A stretch of 64,000 nt of DNA from Malurus cyaneus samueli (lineage: Eukaryota; Chordata; Aves; Passeriformes; Maluridae), in the NCBI GenBank assembly GCA_009741485.1, contig CM019237.1, positions 50,034,050-50,098,049 on the forward strand. Reading direction: 5' to 3'. A program made the position numbers and the translations under genes. Shown in pieces: positions 1-11,526 of the stretch. The stretch's first letter is position 1. Each line of letters opens with the position of its first letter. The notes beneath the pieces are model-generated. The model saw nothing but the letters and a program-made list of their open reading frames with translations, did not search any database and was not told the DNA's origin.

Positions 1-798
1 TTTCCTTGTGCCTCCCCTCTTGCACTAAATTTGTTGGCTTTTAAAATTAATCTCCCTGCAATGCTGAGATGCTAATAAAATCAGAGGGAGAAAGGATTTT
101 GTGGGACCCAGGACTTTCTTGAAAGCTAATAACCTTGCTAAAGCCGATTTAAGAGATGCTAGGTGCAGCCTTGCTCTGAGTGCAAACCTTGACTCAGCAC
201 ATATGCAAACAGGCTCCAAAAATAGCCTGCACTTTCCCAATTCACATGTGATACATGTGCCATAATTCTGCACTGTGCTTTCCACAAATAGCACTCACAC
301 ACCATTGGCTGGGCTAAATCCGTGGACATTTAGCTTTTTCAACCCAGGCATCAAAGCACGGGGCTGCACAGCCTTTTCACAGAGGGATTTTTCTCATGGG
401 CGCCTCCCCCTCTATTCACAAAAATAAAGAGATTTATCCCCTCCCCTGTGCGATTGCTTAAGATCCCGTGGCAACTGCACAAACCCCTCGTGCGGTGAAG
501 TGACATTATGTGTCGGCTGGGAGGTATTTTTAGCCTTTTGCCGTGCTCTCTAGCAGCTGGAAGCAGAGGTAACCCATTACCTTGAAGCCAACCAATTCCC
601 CTGGAACAGCAGCAAGGGCTCTGCAGAGCAGCAGCCCAGAAAGCACAGCCTGACAGGCAGGGCTCGTGTGCACACGGATCTGAACGAGGAGCTCGGCCAG
701 AGACTGAATGAAAGGCTTCTCTCTGTATTTCAGGGCAGCAGGTGAGTTTCTGGGATCGCACTGAAAAGGCAGAGGGCTGATCTGATCCCTGGGAACAA
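1..798. other. No gene seen
   Basis: Unique-looking DNA. A 3' splice-like CTCTGTATTTCAG at 721-733 is followed 8 bp later by a donor-like GCAG/GTGAGT (GT at 742-743), too close to define an exon. Confidence 0.6.
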
Positions 799-913
799 GG
801 CCAGGCTGGATGGGGCTCGGGGCAACCTGGGCTAGGGGGAGGTGTCCCTGCCCGTGGCAAGGGAGTGGAACGAGATGAACTTCAATGGCCTCACAACCCA
901 GACCATTCTGTGA
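799..913 (+). mobile_element. CR1 LINE 3'-end fragment
   Basis: Carries the avian CR1 3' tail: GGCTGGATGGGGCTCGGGGC, then GGTGTCCCTGCCC, and ends CCATTCTGTGAT. About 115 bp remain, heavily 5'-truncated as is usual for CR1. Confidence 0.85.
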
Positions 914-2280
914 TAATCATTTCTTTGGAATAAAAGCAGCTAGGGAGTTGGGCAGTAACAGCTATGCCGGTGCCATCCCTTAAGGGTGGCCCTGAACCCA
1001 CACCCTGGCACTGGCACATTTGCCTGGTCCGGGACAACTCCAGGGTACTGTGGATCCAGGGATGCCTCAGAGTTTTCCACCCACACCTCAAATCTTGTTT
1101 ATACACCCACTGGTGTTGGCACAGGCACAAGAACAGGACACAGCAAGAGCCTACCCCCTGTGAAGGGACACTGCAAATTCCTTCGAGGACTTCTGTTGCT
1201 AAAGCAAATATGGCACAGCCAAATAGCAAAAGCACACAAAATGTCCACTCAAATGTGGTACAAGAATAACTGTCCCACCAGGCCTTGTGTCAGAGTAGGT
1301 GCTGTAATTCCTGCACTGTGGTCAGCAGCTCCCCTGTGTGCTATCAATAGTGCAGCACAAACACAAGGAATATCCATACCTTGATCCCAGTGGTCCTGCT
1401 AGATGACCCAGCGCTTCAGTGATCCCATGTCAGTGGTCATTAGTTGTGCAGCTGCAGCCTGAGGGGAAGAGAAGACAGAAGTGATACATAAGCCTTATCA
1501 CTCAACAGATAAGGTCTTCAAATGCTGCAGTGGTAAGAACAGATCTGAAGCAAAGGACAGTGTACCTTCTTGGAGCTGCACTGTGCAGGGTGAAGGGCTG
1601 GACATGATGATCCTTGTGGGTCCCTTCCAGCTCAGGAGGTTATACAATTCTGTATTCTGTGCTCTAACCCCACTTCCCATCAGGCAGATAACACTGATAT
1701 GTCCTCCAAGCCTGAGGAAAGGAACTTAACCTGCAAAAAATGCAGGGACTGAGCGCCAGCCTGGGCCAAACTCATTTGCGATCAATACTGCGAAGTGCCA
1801 AGTACTTACTGACAGCATACCACACCTCCTTTCCCTTATCTAAATAGCCTGCTACTACCATTACCTCGCTTATCAAGTCCTACTTTGTACTTATTGAACA
1901 CCAGCAGCTTTGCTCCTAAAATGTACCAGCACATAAATACACTGGCATGACTCAGAGGTGGTAACATCAGTAGAGGGTTTTTTGCATAGCAGGAATCTTT
2001 AAAGTTAACAGTTAATGCAGCTACTCTAGGGGCAGAGAGAGAAGTCAAGGAACTGGCAGCTCAAATCCCATTACCTGTGGGTATCTTTGCAAGCAGTCAC
2101 AGCTTTGACCAAGGGTCCTTCACATCTGCTTCAGCTCATGGTGGAGATGCTTCACCCTCACAAACAGGCATTGAAGGAGAATCTTCCTGAGGGTTTGCAG
2201 CTTTCCTTCTGTTCAGCCATCTTCACTACAACACCAGCTTCTAACATAGGAAAATAGAGGTTTTTTTTTTTTGCCAGAAA
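914..2280. other. No gene seen
   Basis: Apart from the small CR1 scrap near 1600, only short chance frames on both strands. Nothing resembles a known protein. Confidence 0.6.
1590..1661 (+). mobile_element. CR1 LINE terminal scrap
   Basis: GGGCTGGACATGATGATCC, then GGGTCCCTTCCAGCTCAGG and ATTCTGTATTCTGTG match the last 70 bp of a CR1 tail, including two degenerate terminal octamers. Diverged, so the family assignment is moderate. Confidence 0.55.
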
Positions 2281-2936
2281 GGACGTGGGGGTGCTGGTGG
2301 CTGAGAGCTGGCCCTGCATAGGTTGTGTGCTCTGGAATCCAGAACCCTGCTGGGCTGGGCTGAGCCCCCAGTGTGGGCAGCAGGGGAGGGGGGAATTCTG
2401 CCCCTCTGCTCTGCTGAACCCCCTGCAGGCTGCATCCAGCCCTGGGCCCAGCACAGAAGGACAGGGAGCTGCTGGAGCCAGTCCAGAGCAGGGACACCGA
2501 GGGGATCAGAGGATGGAGCACTCTGCTGGGAGGAAAGGCTGAGAGAGTTGGATGTTCACTGGAGAAGAGAAGGCTTTGGGGTGACCTAACTGTGGCCTTG
2601 CAGTGCCTGAGGGAGCCCACAGGAAAGATGGAGAGAGACTCTTGACAAGGGCCTGGAGTGACAGGACAAGGGGGAATGGCTTCACACTGACAAGAGAGCA
2701 GGGTTAGATGGGATATTGGAAGAAATTCTTCCTGTGAGGGTGGTGAGGCCCTGCACAGGTTGCCCAGAGAAGCTGTGGCTGTCCATCCCTGGAAGTGTCC
2801 AAGGCCAGTTGGATGGGGCTCTGAGCAACCTGGGATAGTGGAAGGTGTCCCTGCAATGGCAGAGGGTTTGGAAATAGATGATCTTTAAGGTCGTTTCTCT
2901 TACCCAGCCATTCTATGATTTGGTGATTCCTATGCC
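2281..2936 (+). mobile_element. CR1 LINE 3' fragment, about 650 bp
   Basis: Begins in the 3' part of the old reverse-transcriptase frame (GGACGTGGGGGTGCTGGTGG). It runs through the conserved GAAAGGCTGAGAGAGTTGG, GACAGGACAAGGGGGAATGG and GGTGGTGAGGCCCTG blocks to CCATTCTATGATT. It contains frame-shifting indels and codes for nothing intact. One of the longest CR1 copies here. Confidence 0.92.
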
Positions 2937-4487
2937 TCCTCGACCCTTGAACTCCCAGCAGATTTTCAGATTCCTACGAACCACTCTTTTGGAAAAGCAG
3001 TGCTATGAACTCTGACACCCAGTTTGCAGTGGAAGTGCAGCAGTGACCTCAGGCTGCTGACTGGGCACAAAGGGTATCCAAAAGGATATCCCTGAGATGG
3101 AGACTCTTTGCCATGCCTGTCCTGTTCCCCCATGAGCAGAGTGGGTTCAGCTATTGCTGAAACACCTCCACTGCTCAGCGGTGCAGACAGAGCCCACAGC
3201 CCAGGTGAGCTGGCACAGACTGTGGGCTAGAGCAGCACAGAAGAGTTGGTGTGTGACAGACAGGCTGGCTCCTCCACTCCTGGGTCACCAGGGAGCTCTG
3301 GGATGTCACCGTGCAGACGTGGGTGGGGATGTGAACGTGCTCTCTGTTGCCATTCCCTCCAAGGAAAGACAGCCTCATTTATGCCCAATTCTGAATAAAA
3401 TCCCTGCTAACCTCCCAGCCATCTGCTGTGGCAGTTGTACTGTCAAAGGCAGCCAACCAGCTCAGCTGCCAGCAGCGTGAAGCAGAACTGGTGCCTTGGC
3501 AAAGCATGGGGGCTGGTGCCAACAGAACTTGAAGTCAGGCAGTTTTCCTGGGGTCTTCCAAATGGCTGTTCTTTGTCCAGTGGGGTGATATGTAAGAAGA
3601 GCGTGAGGCACCTGCAATGAAAGGCAAACCTAGGCAAAACTCCCCTGGTTTGGTTACAAATGTGAGTCTCAGGTTAGGGTCACAAAAGTTTAAGGTCTCC
3701 TGGTGAACTTGAGATGGGTCTTTTGAGAACCAAAATTGAATGCTGGGAAATTTAGAGCCCTGAGCAACCCTGTGAAATCAAGATATGAGAGATATGAGTG
3801 AGGAGGCAACAAATGAAGGGACAGGTTTGTGCAAGAGTAGGTGACTCTCCATTCGGGAGGGCTGAGTTGTAGGGCTTCTGTAGACAATAGCTGTGTACAA
3901 GGGCTCAGCTGGTCAAATTCATGGAAGGGAAATCCCCTGGAGGTTTATATTTAAATAAATTCCACCAACTTGTGAAGCTTCAGGATGTCTCACGGTTCAA
4001 GGAATGGACTCAGAGCATGACCAGCACAAAGAGCCGTTCCTGTGCACAGTATTATTTCCTTGACCAGCACTCAGGGTTTAAAAGTGCAAAAGTATTCACG
4101 GTCTCAAACTTTCCTGAAACAATGGAGTTTAAGTTTCTAAGTGCCTTTGCAATTCTGCAGAAGGGTGGCTCACCACCTCCCACAGAGACTTCTCCTCAGT
4201 CTTCCCATGATATTCACACAAGTGGCGGAGGGGGGAGGTGCTCCACATGTGTCTGCGGTCTGTAAAATGAATGCCCAAAGGCACAGCTGAGCTAGTACAG
4301 CCCAAGGGACAAATCCACATGGTTGAAGAGCAGGAATTGTCCTCTTGGGCAGTGTTGTCTGCAGCAGGAATCATGGAAGAGACATTGGCTTAAATATCCA
4401 TGAAAAGATTGAATACACATATCATCCCTCACATTTTTGAGGGGATCAGAGCATATACTGTATTCAGCTGATGTGTGATAGTTCATC
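2937..4487. other. No gene seen
   Basis: Unique-looking DNA between two CR1 copies. The frames are under 115 codons, overlap on opposite strands, and none resembles a known family. Confidence 0.6.
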
Positions 4488-4684
4488 ATCCTCTGTGAGG
4501 GTGGTGAGGCCCTGGCACAGGTTGCCCAGTGAAGCTGTGGCTGCTCATCTCTGGCAGTGTCCAAGGCCAGGTTGGATGGGGCTCTGAGCAACCTGGGATA
4601 GTGGAAGGTGTCCCTGCCCATGGCAGGAGGGGTGGAACCACATGATCCTTGAGGCCCCTTCCAAGCCAGGCCATTCTGTGATTT
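4488..4684 (+). mobile_element. CR1 LINE 3'-end fragment
   Basis: The last 200 bp of CR1, from GTGAGGGTGGTGAGGCCCTG to GGCCATTCTGTGATT. Its 3' end lies about 45 bp before the first of two acceptor-like sites leading to the candidate exon at 4871. Confidence 0.92.
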
Positions 4685-4870
4685 CTGTGGAGCCACCACA
4701 GCTCGATGATAAATCTTGTTTCTCTTGCAGACAAATGTTCCCCCACATCAACTCCTTTGACTGACATGAGTGGAGCGGTGCCAGCTTACACCAGCAGTAC
4801 ATCTGCTCCCACATCTTTACATAACTGTTCCTGACTTTTTCCCTTCTTTTTTGTTTTTCTCTCCCTACAG

Positions 4871-5206
4871 GTAAAAAGAAGCTGTGATTATGCTGGATTC
4901 ATTTGAGAAATTCCACCAAAACTGATGATACCATGATGATTATTACCAATATATGCCTCTGCTCATATTTTAAGCCCTTTAAACCCTTATTTATGTTGCT
5001 TCAGAGTTGGGCTGTTAAATTCATTCCCAGTATAAAAAGCAAGGAAAAAAAGGCTTTATAGAAACATTAAACATGCTGCAAGACTTGGACCAAACCTGAT
5101 TTACAGTCACTCTAGATGATCTAATAATGTACAGATCAGGTTTATGCAGCAGTGAGCAATTTGATGGTCAGACCAACAGTGTTTCAGAAAAGGGGAAAGC
5201 CACAAG
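4871..5206 (+). ncRNA. Possible non-coding exon with strong splice signals
   Basis: A long pyrimidine tract ending in CTCTCCCTACAG (to 4870) forms an excellent 3' splice site. A textbook 5' splice site, CACAAG followed by GTAAGT, lies 336 bp downstream (donor GT at 5207-5208). All three frames close within a few codons of the acceptor, so the segment would be UTR or long non-coding RNA rather than internal coding sequence. A second acceptor-like site (TGTTTCTCTTGCAG) ends at 4730 and would lengthen the exon by 140 bp. This is inference from splice motifs only. Confidence 0.3.
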
Positions 5207-8200
5207 GTAAGTAAAAGGATGCTCTGTTGAAATAACACACTTCACAGCAAGGCTCTGCTTGCAAAAGCATTTTTCACCTTCAACATGAATTTTTATCTGT
5301 TCTAAAGCATCAGCTATGGTAAATGCTAGGCACGTTTACTATAGGCACTGTGTTGACATCACCCTAGAGAAAATAACAATGGTTTGGCAGCCTGCAAAGT
5401 CTTTTTAAAAATAGACTGTGAAGCCCCTGAGAAAACGACAGGCTCTAAAAATAGGACTAGAGCTAAGGAAGGCAAAAAAATAAGAAGGATTTAAAAAAAA
5501 AAAAAAAAAAAAGCTTCCTGATGCTAAAGCTCAGGGTCAGCTGCAAAATGTGGGGTTCCTTCAAGGACACACAATGAATGCATTGCAGTGTTCTGCAATG
5601 AATGAAATCTGCTTCTCTGAATTCTTCCTGTGCTGCACCGGCCTCTCAAAGACGCAGGAAGAGGAAAAAGGCAGAACTTCAGCAAATTCAAGTAGGTACA
5701 ACCTGGGTTTTCCACTCCTTCCTACCCCTGACCAGCTCTTGATTTAAACACCTCCCAGATGTGATGTGGATCTACCTTCACTTCTACCTCCACACACCCC
5801 TGCCTCTGTTCTCCATTGCCTATGTTTCTTCTGACAAAACAGATTTTGTGAGCACATCCTTACTGCACTGGCACACAGACAGCCCTTGGGAGGCTGAGAA
5901 AATCATTGTAATAACCCAAATAATTGCAAGCAAGCATCCCAGATTCTTGGTTATTCGTGATGCAGCAGGCTGGACATCCCATTTTCAATTTTCCTGCCCA
6001 AGTATTAGGATAAGGCATAAGACTTCCGCAAGATTTTAGAAACTCCTTTTGGCCCACTACAGTGGTAATTTTTAGTATCATTCCCTCATAGTTATGAAAT
6101 AAAACCAGAGCCCTCCAGTGGCCAAAAGCACACCAGTAACCTTGCTGGAGGCTAACCAGGGATGGACTCCAAGTTACTGCCCTATTTTACCTCAGCACTG
6201 GCCAACAACCAGTAAGGAAAAAGCTCCACAGCTGCAGTCAGTGGGATATACTAGGACAAGGAGCAGCCAGCACAGACACACATGAGGGCTGTGGGATCCC
6301 ATGCATTAAAATCCCTTGGAGAGCTGCAGGGGAGGAAGGAGTAGCCTGAGTTTGTGACACGAGTGAAATGGGAAGGCAAGCCACTGGTACAGCCATGGGT
6401 CAGGAATGCCACTTTGTCACCTTAGAGAACAGCTCTGAATCTCCAAGGAGTTCTCTTCCTTCGAGGTAGCCACCAAATTCAGCCAAATGAAGTTGTGCCT
6501 GTGCTCTTGGCAGCTGCCTTACAACAACAGCTTGGTGTAGATATTGTGTTTTCTTGAGCAGTTACCAAAATGCCTTTGTTCTTTCTCCAGTTCTGTGTTA
6601 TTTACCAAGGAGTGGGTTCAGCAGATGCTAAGCTTTTTGTGTGTGTCATTCCAAGGGTCTCTCAGGATCTCCTAATGGTGGATCCTGGAGGTGTGACAGC
6701 ATTCCTTTATGGGATTATCCTGTTCCTGTCACCCTCCTCACCAAATGCTGTCTGTTGCAAAAGAAAGCAGGTTTGCTTGATTAGGGTTTCCTTCCTTTAA
6801 CTTTGATAACCCCAGTTTTGATTTTTTTGCCCAAAACCGCAAGGAAATCAAGTTATCTCTGGAGTCCTGGAAGTCCACGCCATCTCCTGACCTCCTGTGA
6901 CCATCGGTGCCATCCTTGCAGGGTGGATACACCCTGAGCAGCAGACCCAGGCTGCCCTGGGTTTCTCCAGCTGAGGAATGGCAGAGTCATCCCTCACAGG
7001 CTCTGTAAATCTCGCCCCTGCCCCAGCTCTCTTTGCTCCTGGGACAAACCCTCCAGAAGAACAGGAAATTTCACCAAGCGTGGAGCAAGAGCTTCCAGGG
7101 ACACCACCAGTTCTTCACCTGCACTTCCCAATCCTGCAAACTGAGAGCAAAGACAGGGTGACTTCACCTCCTGGGCCCACTGAGTGCCATTGATCTGTCT
7201 CTCCCCTTGATGCTAGTTGTCTCCAACATAATTTCAATTTGACGAAGATATCCCAAACTTTTCAACTGAAAAGCAGTCAAGCATCTCATTGGTCACTTGT
7301 TTCACCTTGCAGCAGATGATCCTTCACCAGAGACACCTGAAGTTTTTCCCCACAAGGTTCCATTTCCATTTTCTTACCCACTCAAAGGTGCTGACAGTGA
7401 AGGAATGCTCCAATCCACAGAGTTTCCAGACACCAGGATGATATTCCCAGCTGGAACAGTGGGATAGCACTTTTTGATGGCAGGGAAAATATTAACCTTT
7501 CAGCCCATGTTAGATCTTCCCTCATGGACCTTCAAAATCAATCTGAATGCAAATATGCCAAAAAACCCACCTCAGGACATAAAAAGTATGAGCTGAATTA
7601 TTCCCCAGGAACTGCAATGTACTTAAAATGGCATGTAACTGAGAGGAAAACAATGGAAAACAATGGAAAAACCTATATAAATGCAGTTCTGCTGAGCTAT
7701 GAAACCTGGTATGGCTTTTTGCAGATGAAAACCCAAAATCCAGCAAAAGGTTTGTAAGGAAGTTCACTTGTCCATTCTTTTCTTCTCCCCCACCATAGAT
7801 CTCTGTTCTCAGACATCAGTGAGCAAAACTAATGTTTTTCCCCCCTGCAGCCATATCCACAAATGGCACTAAAATTATCACTTCCATTCTGGGAGGGTTA
7901 CCACAAAAGAAAAAAAAAAATAACCCTTGCACTCTGCCACAATCCATCAGCAGAATGAAAGGGGCAACTGCATTTGGAAGAACTCAAGGAAGCATTTGAC
8001 ACAGTTTGGAAGACAAAAGGAGAAGATCAAACAGATGGGAAAGAAGAGAGAACTAAGGAAAAAATTTTGAAAGATTCCAAAGCTACAGATGGAGAAACTT
8101 CTTGTGGGTGAAAAAACACCACAATGGCCTAGGAAAAAAAAACGTTCAGGTGTGCTATATCCTCCTTTGAGATAAAGATAATAGTGAGAAGAAATGACCA

Positions 8201-8601
8201 TAATTTAACCAAGGGAGAAATTAAAGTGTCTTTAGATACCGTAAAATGGTCTCCCTGCAAACTGGAGTTACTCTGGTTTTATACAGCAGAATTTATTGCA
8301 AACTGAGACAATAAATCATTGTTTTAAAAGAACAGCTTGTTCACCATGCATGGAATCAGTCAGTCCAGTTTAATGACTTGCAGTACACGAGCTCTAGAGA
8401 TTTCTGGCTGCATTATTCAACACTGATATAGAGTCTCTGGAAGAGCAGGAACAACTCCTCATGTCCGCAGCATACAGATGATGTTCAGGTAGACAGGTAT
8501 GACAACACTGAGAAATAGATAATCAAGAAATCCATGTCACCAGGACCAAGGGAAAAAGGGTGTCTCTCTGACCTTGGTTAGGATTACACCGTAATTTGTA
8601 A
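5207..8601. other. No gene seen
   Basis: AT-leaning unique DNA with a poly(A) run at 5493 and an AAACAATGG doublet near 7650. No coding or repeat signal beyond this. Confidence 0.6.
5493..5512. repeat. Poly(A) run of 20
   Basis: Uninterrupted A20 with no recognisable retroposed body to its left, so its origin is unclear. Confidence 0.95.
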
Positions 8602-9103
8602 TCACAGAATCACAGAATGGTTTGGGTTGGAAGGGACCTCAAAGAGAATCTTGTCCCAAACCCCTGCCATGGACAGGGACACCTTCCACTATCCCAGGTT
8701 GCTCAGAGCCCCATCCAGCCTGGCCTTGGACACTGCCAGGGATGGGGCAGCCACAGCTTCTCTGGGCAACCTGTGCCAGGGCCTCACCACCCTCACAGGG
8801 AGCAATTTCTTTCTAATATCCAATCTAACCCTCTTCTCTGTCAGTGAAGCCATTCCCCCTTGTCCTGTCACTCCAGGCCCTTGTCAAGAGTTTCTCTCCA
8901 TCTTTCCTGTGGGCTCCCTTCAGGTACTGCAAGGCCACAGTGAGGTCACCCCAAATCCTTCCTGTCCCCAGGCTGAGCAACCCAAATTCTCCCAGCTTTT
9001 CCTCACGGGAGAGCTGGCTATCTGAAAGCTGGGAGGAGGGATCTGTTCCATCCCTCAGATCACCTTGGTGTCTGTCCTCTGGACTCGCTCCAACAGGTCC
9101 ATC
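8602..9103 (-). mobile_element. CR1 LINE 3' fragment, about 500 bp
   Basis: Starts at the left with two terminal octamers (CACAGAAT twice) and GGTTTGGGTTGGAAGGGACC, the reverse complement of a CR1 tail. It continues through the complement of the conserved 3' UTR to TCTGGACTCGCTCCAACAGG. Well preserved, with low apparent divergence from the copies at 2281 and 33948. Confidence 0.93.
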
Positions 9104-9588
9104 CCAATGCACAGCTTTTTGGCATGGGATCATCTTGCTGCATTCCTGACTGACCCCTGTGAAAAAAAAAGTGATTTCCACTCTCTGCAGGGAATTATTT
9201 GGAGACATTTTTCCTGGCATGTATCCCACTCCCACTACTGCAGTCTTTAAAGGTAAAACAAAGACTAAAAAGACAGCCCAGAACAAAATCCCGAACATTA
9301 GTCCTGACTATGTTGGATGGGAATGCTGGAGAGTGACTTTGATGGCACAGAGCTCTGCAGTGGGTCTTCAGAGGAGTACAAATTCTTTCCTCACCAGCAA
9401 AGAACTCTGTGCTGCTCTAATTGCCAGATTAAGCACCTTTGTCAGCTTAACTATCCCCAAAAGATGCAGACCAGACCGTAACAGGATAACCATCCCCAGC
9501 ACAGTCCTCCTCCTGAACTGAGACCCTGCTGAGCAGGGAATGTACTAGAGGTCAGAGAGGATTTTTTTTCCTGCATGCACCCTAACAG

Positions 9589-9662
9589 GAGGATTTGTGG
9601 CAGCACTGTGAGACCCAGCAGCAGCCCTGCTGGCGTGTTTGATGTAGCTAAGCTTGGCCAAG
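9589..9662 (+). other. Possible 74-bp exon with splice signals
   Basis: A T8 tract followed by CCTGCATGCACCCTAACAG gives an acceptor ending at 9588. A strong donor, CCAAG followed by GTAAGA, begins at 9663. Of the three frames only the second is open throughout (24 codons); the peptide resembles nothing I recognise. It lies on the same strand as the candidate exon at 4871-5206 and could belong to the same unannotated transcript. Motif-based inference. Confidence 0.22.
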
Positions 9663-10715
9663 GTAAGAAAATGCTTTAAGCCCTACTTGGCCTGACTTTT
9701 GGAGTCAGATAGGAGTGGTTTCTTGTTAGTTCCTTGAGAAGTTCATCCCAGCATTGGACTCAGCCCTGTCTGAAATGATTTGCTGTGGATCTCCACATCA
9801 GGGCACCATTGCAATTCACCTCAGAATTAGTTCCTCAATGAATGAGGAACATTCAACTCCCTCTACAACGTTAACTGGAACCAAGACCACATCTCAGGCC
9901 TGCACCAGATCCCAGCTCTCCACACAGAACAAAATCTAGACATGTCCCACCAGCACTTTCTCTAAGCCTCTCTATACGTCCTTCTCTCTCCCACACCACC
10001 TTTTCCAGCAGCTCACAATAGGATGTGGCTGCTCCTTCAGTTCCATCTCCCAGGAATACAGAGAAAGCTGCAGCTTTTAAATACAGAGAGCTCATCAGCT
10101 CCGTTTGCTGTCACTCACTGCTTCAATTTTCGTGCACGTGATTCTATTCACTGAACTCCTACTGAAACCTGAAAGAAAGATTTTAGATACACTAAATCTC
10201 TATTCCCTTTATTCCTCCCAAACACATGGATTTCCAGGGAAGCGGGGGTTGAGGAGCTGTTTTTTACCAGCTGGCAAGAAGTTTGGGTGTCCTCTAGTGG
10301 TACAAAATGAGATTTCAGCAACTAAAACCTGGATGCCTGCAATAGCTCACACTCTTCCCATGTCAGCACACATCCTCCCTGCGCTGAATCTGCTTTGCTG
10401 TGCTCCTTAGCATCCCCCACAATCCCAAATTCGGGTTAACTTCAGCTGTGGTAGCCACGAGAAAAGAAAAAAAGGAACCTTTTGACACCAGGTACGTTAA
10501 AACACAAAGGCTCTGGTTATTCTGTGCTCTCTTGCCGTATCCAAGGCTCAGCCACATTCGTGTTTGAGACTTTTAACAAGTTTAACTGTTCAAACAGTTG
10601 TGTGAGAATGGGACCAAAGACTTGTCACACACCATAACAAAGGCATCTGCTGCCACTGTCCCAGGGAAAAAAGGGCAGGTCCACATGGCAGCCAATGTCA
10701 GAGCAGGCCTTTGGT
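9663..10715. other. No gene seen
   Basis: Follows the possible 74-bp exon. Only short overlapping chance frames. Confidence 0.55.
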
Positions 10716-10850
10716 AACAGAATCAGAGAATCACAGAATCAGCCAGGTGAAAAAAGACCTTGGAGATCATCAAGCCCAACTTGTGACCTAACACCACCTC
10801 ATCAACTAAACCATGGCACAAGTGCCACATTCAGTCTCTTCTTGTCCATG
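10716..10850 (-). mobile_element. CR1 LINE 3'-end fragment, different subfamily
   Basis: Opens with AGAGAATCACAGAATCAGCC and CTTGGAGATCATCAAGCCCA, then ACCACCTCATCAACTAAACC and CACAAGTGCCACATTCAG. This is the complement of the tail of a CR1 subfamily distinct from the more frequent type in this window. Truncated after about 135 bp. Confidence 0.8.
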
Positions 10851-11526
10851 GAGCTCTCCCATCCTCCATGGATAAGAGGAGTAAAGACTTAGTGGAAAAG
10901 AAGCAAAAGAGCACCTGTTGCCAAATCTCTAAGTTACAGGCCTGTCTATAAGATGACATAATATTGAATAATGAGAAAGAGTTTACAGTATTACAGCATT
11001 ATAGTTGTTTTAATGTACACCAGTGAGATTAGCAGTAATAATAATAATTTTTAAATTCTATAATGTGATGTGATAGAATACTTCCAGTTTGAAAAATAAA
11101 AAAAGGATTTTCAATTGTCTTTCAGAGAAACTTAGAGTGTCACTGCTCTGCAGCTCTGTGCACTTCACACAAGGGGAACATTGCTGCATTTCTTTGTCTG
11201 CAGAGGGATTTCAGTCATCCAAAAGCATTTGCTTTAGTGTTGGCAAAGTCAGCTATGTAATAACCCACTCTCCAGAGGGAGAGTGGAAAAGGATTAACTT
11301 TCTTTAGCTTTTTTTTGCATCATCCTGTAACCTTTAAATTCAACAGCACCTCTGCTGTTGAATTCAACAGATTTCATACAGTTCTTTTATGAGACTCATT
11401 ATCTGGGGAGTATATCTGCCATCAATTTTAAAGTCTGGAGAGATTGCTATGATCATGTATTGTACTTAAAAAAGGGAAAGGAACAGTGGAATCTCAACCT
11501 ACTGGCACAGCAGCCTGTAATGCAGC
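10851..11526. other. No gene seen; AT-rich
   Basis: Includes an ATAATAATAATA stretch near 11035 and the nested palindrome at 11337. Confidence 0.6.
11337..11370. repeat. Short nested palindrome and direct repeat
   Basis: AATTCAACAG occurs twice (11337-11346 and 11361-11370) with its reverse complement CTGTTGAATT at 11355-11364 between them. This produces both a 10-bp hairpin and a 16-bp perfect palindrome (11355-11370). It lies about 160 bp before the long CR1 copy. Confidence 0.9.

Noticed and set aside
351..860. 169-codon minus-strand frame
   Set aside because: It runs antisense through a CR1 tail and shows no domain.
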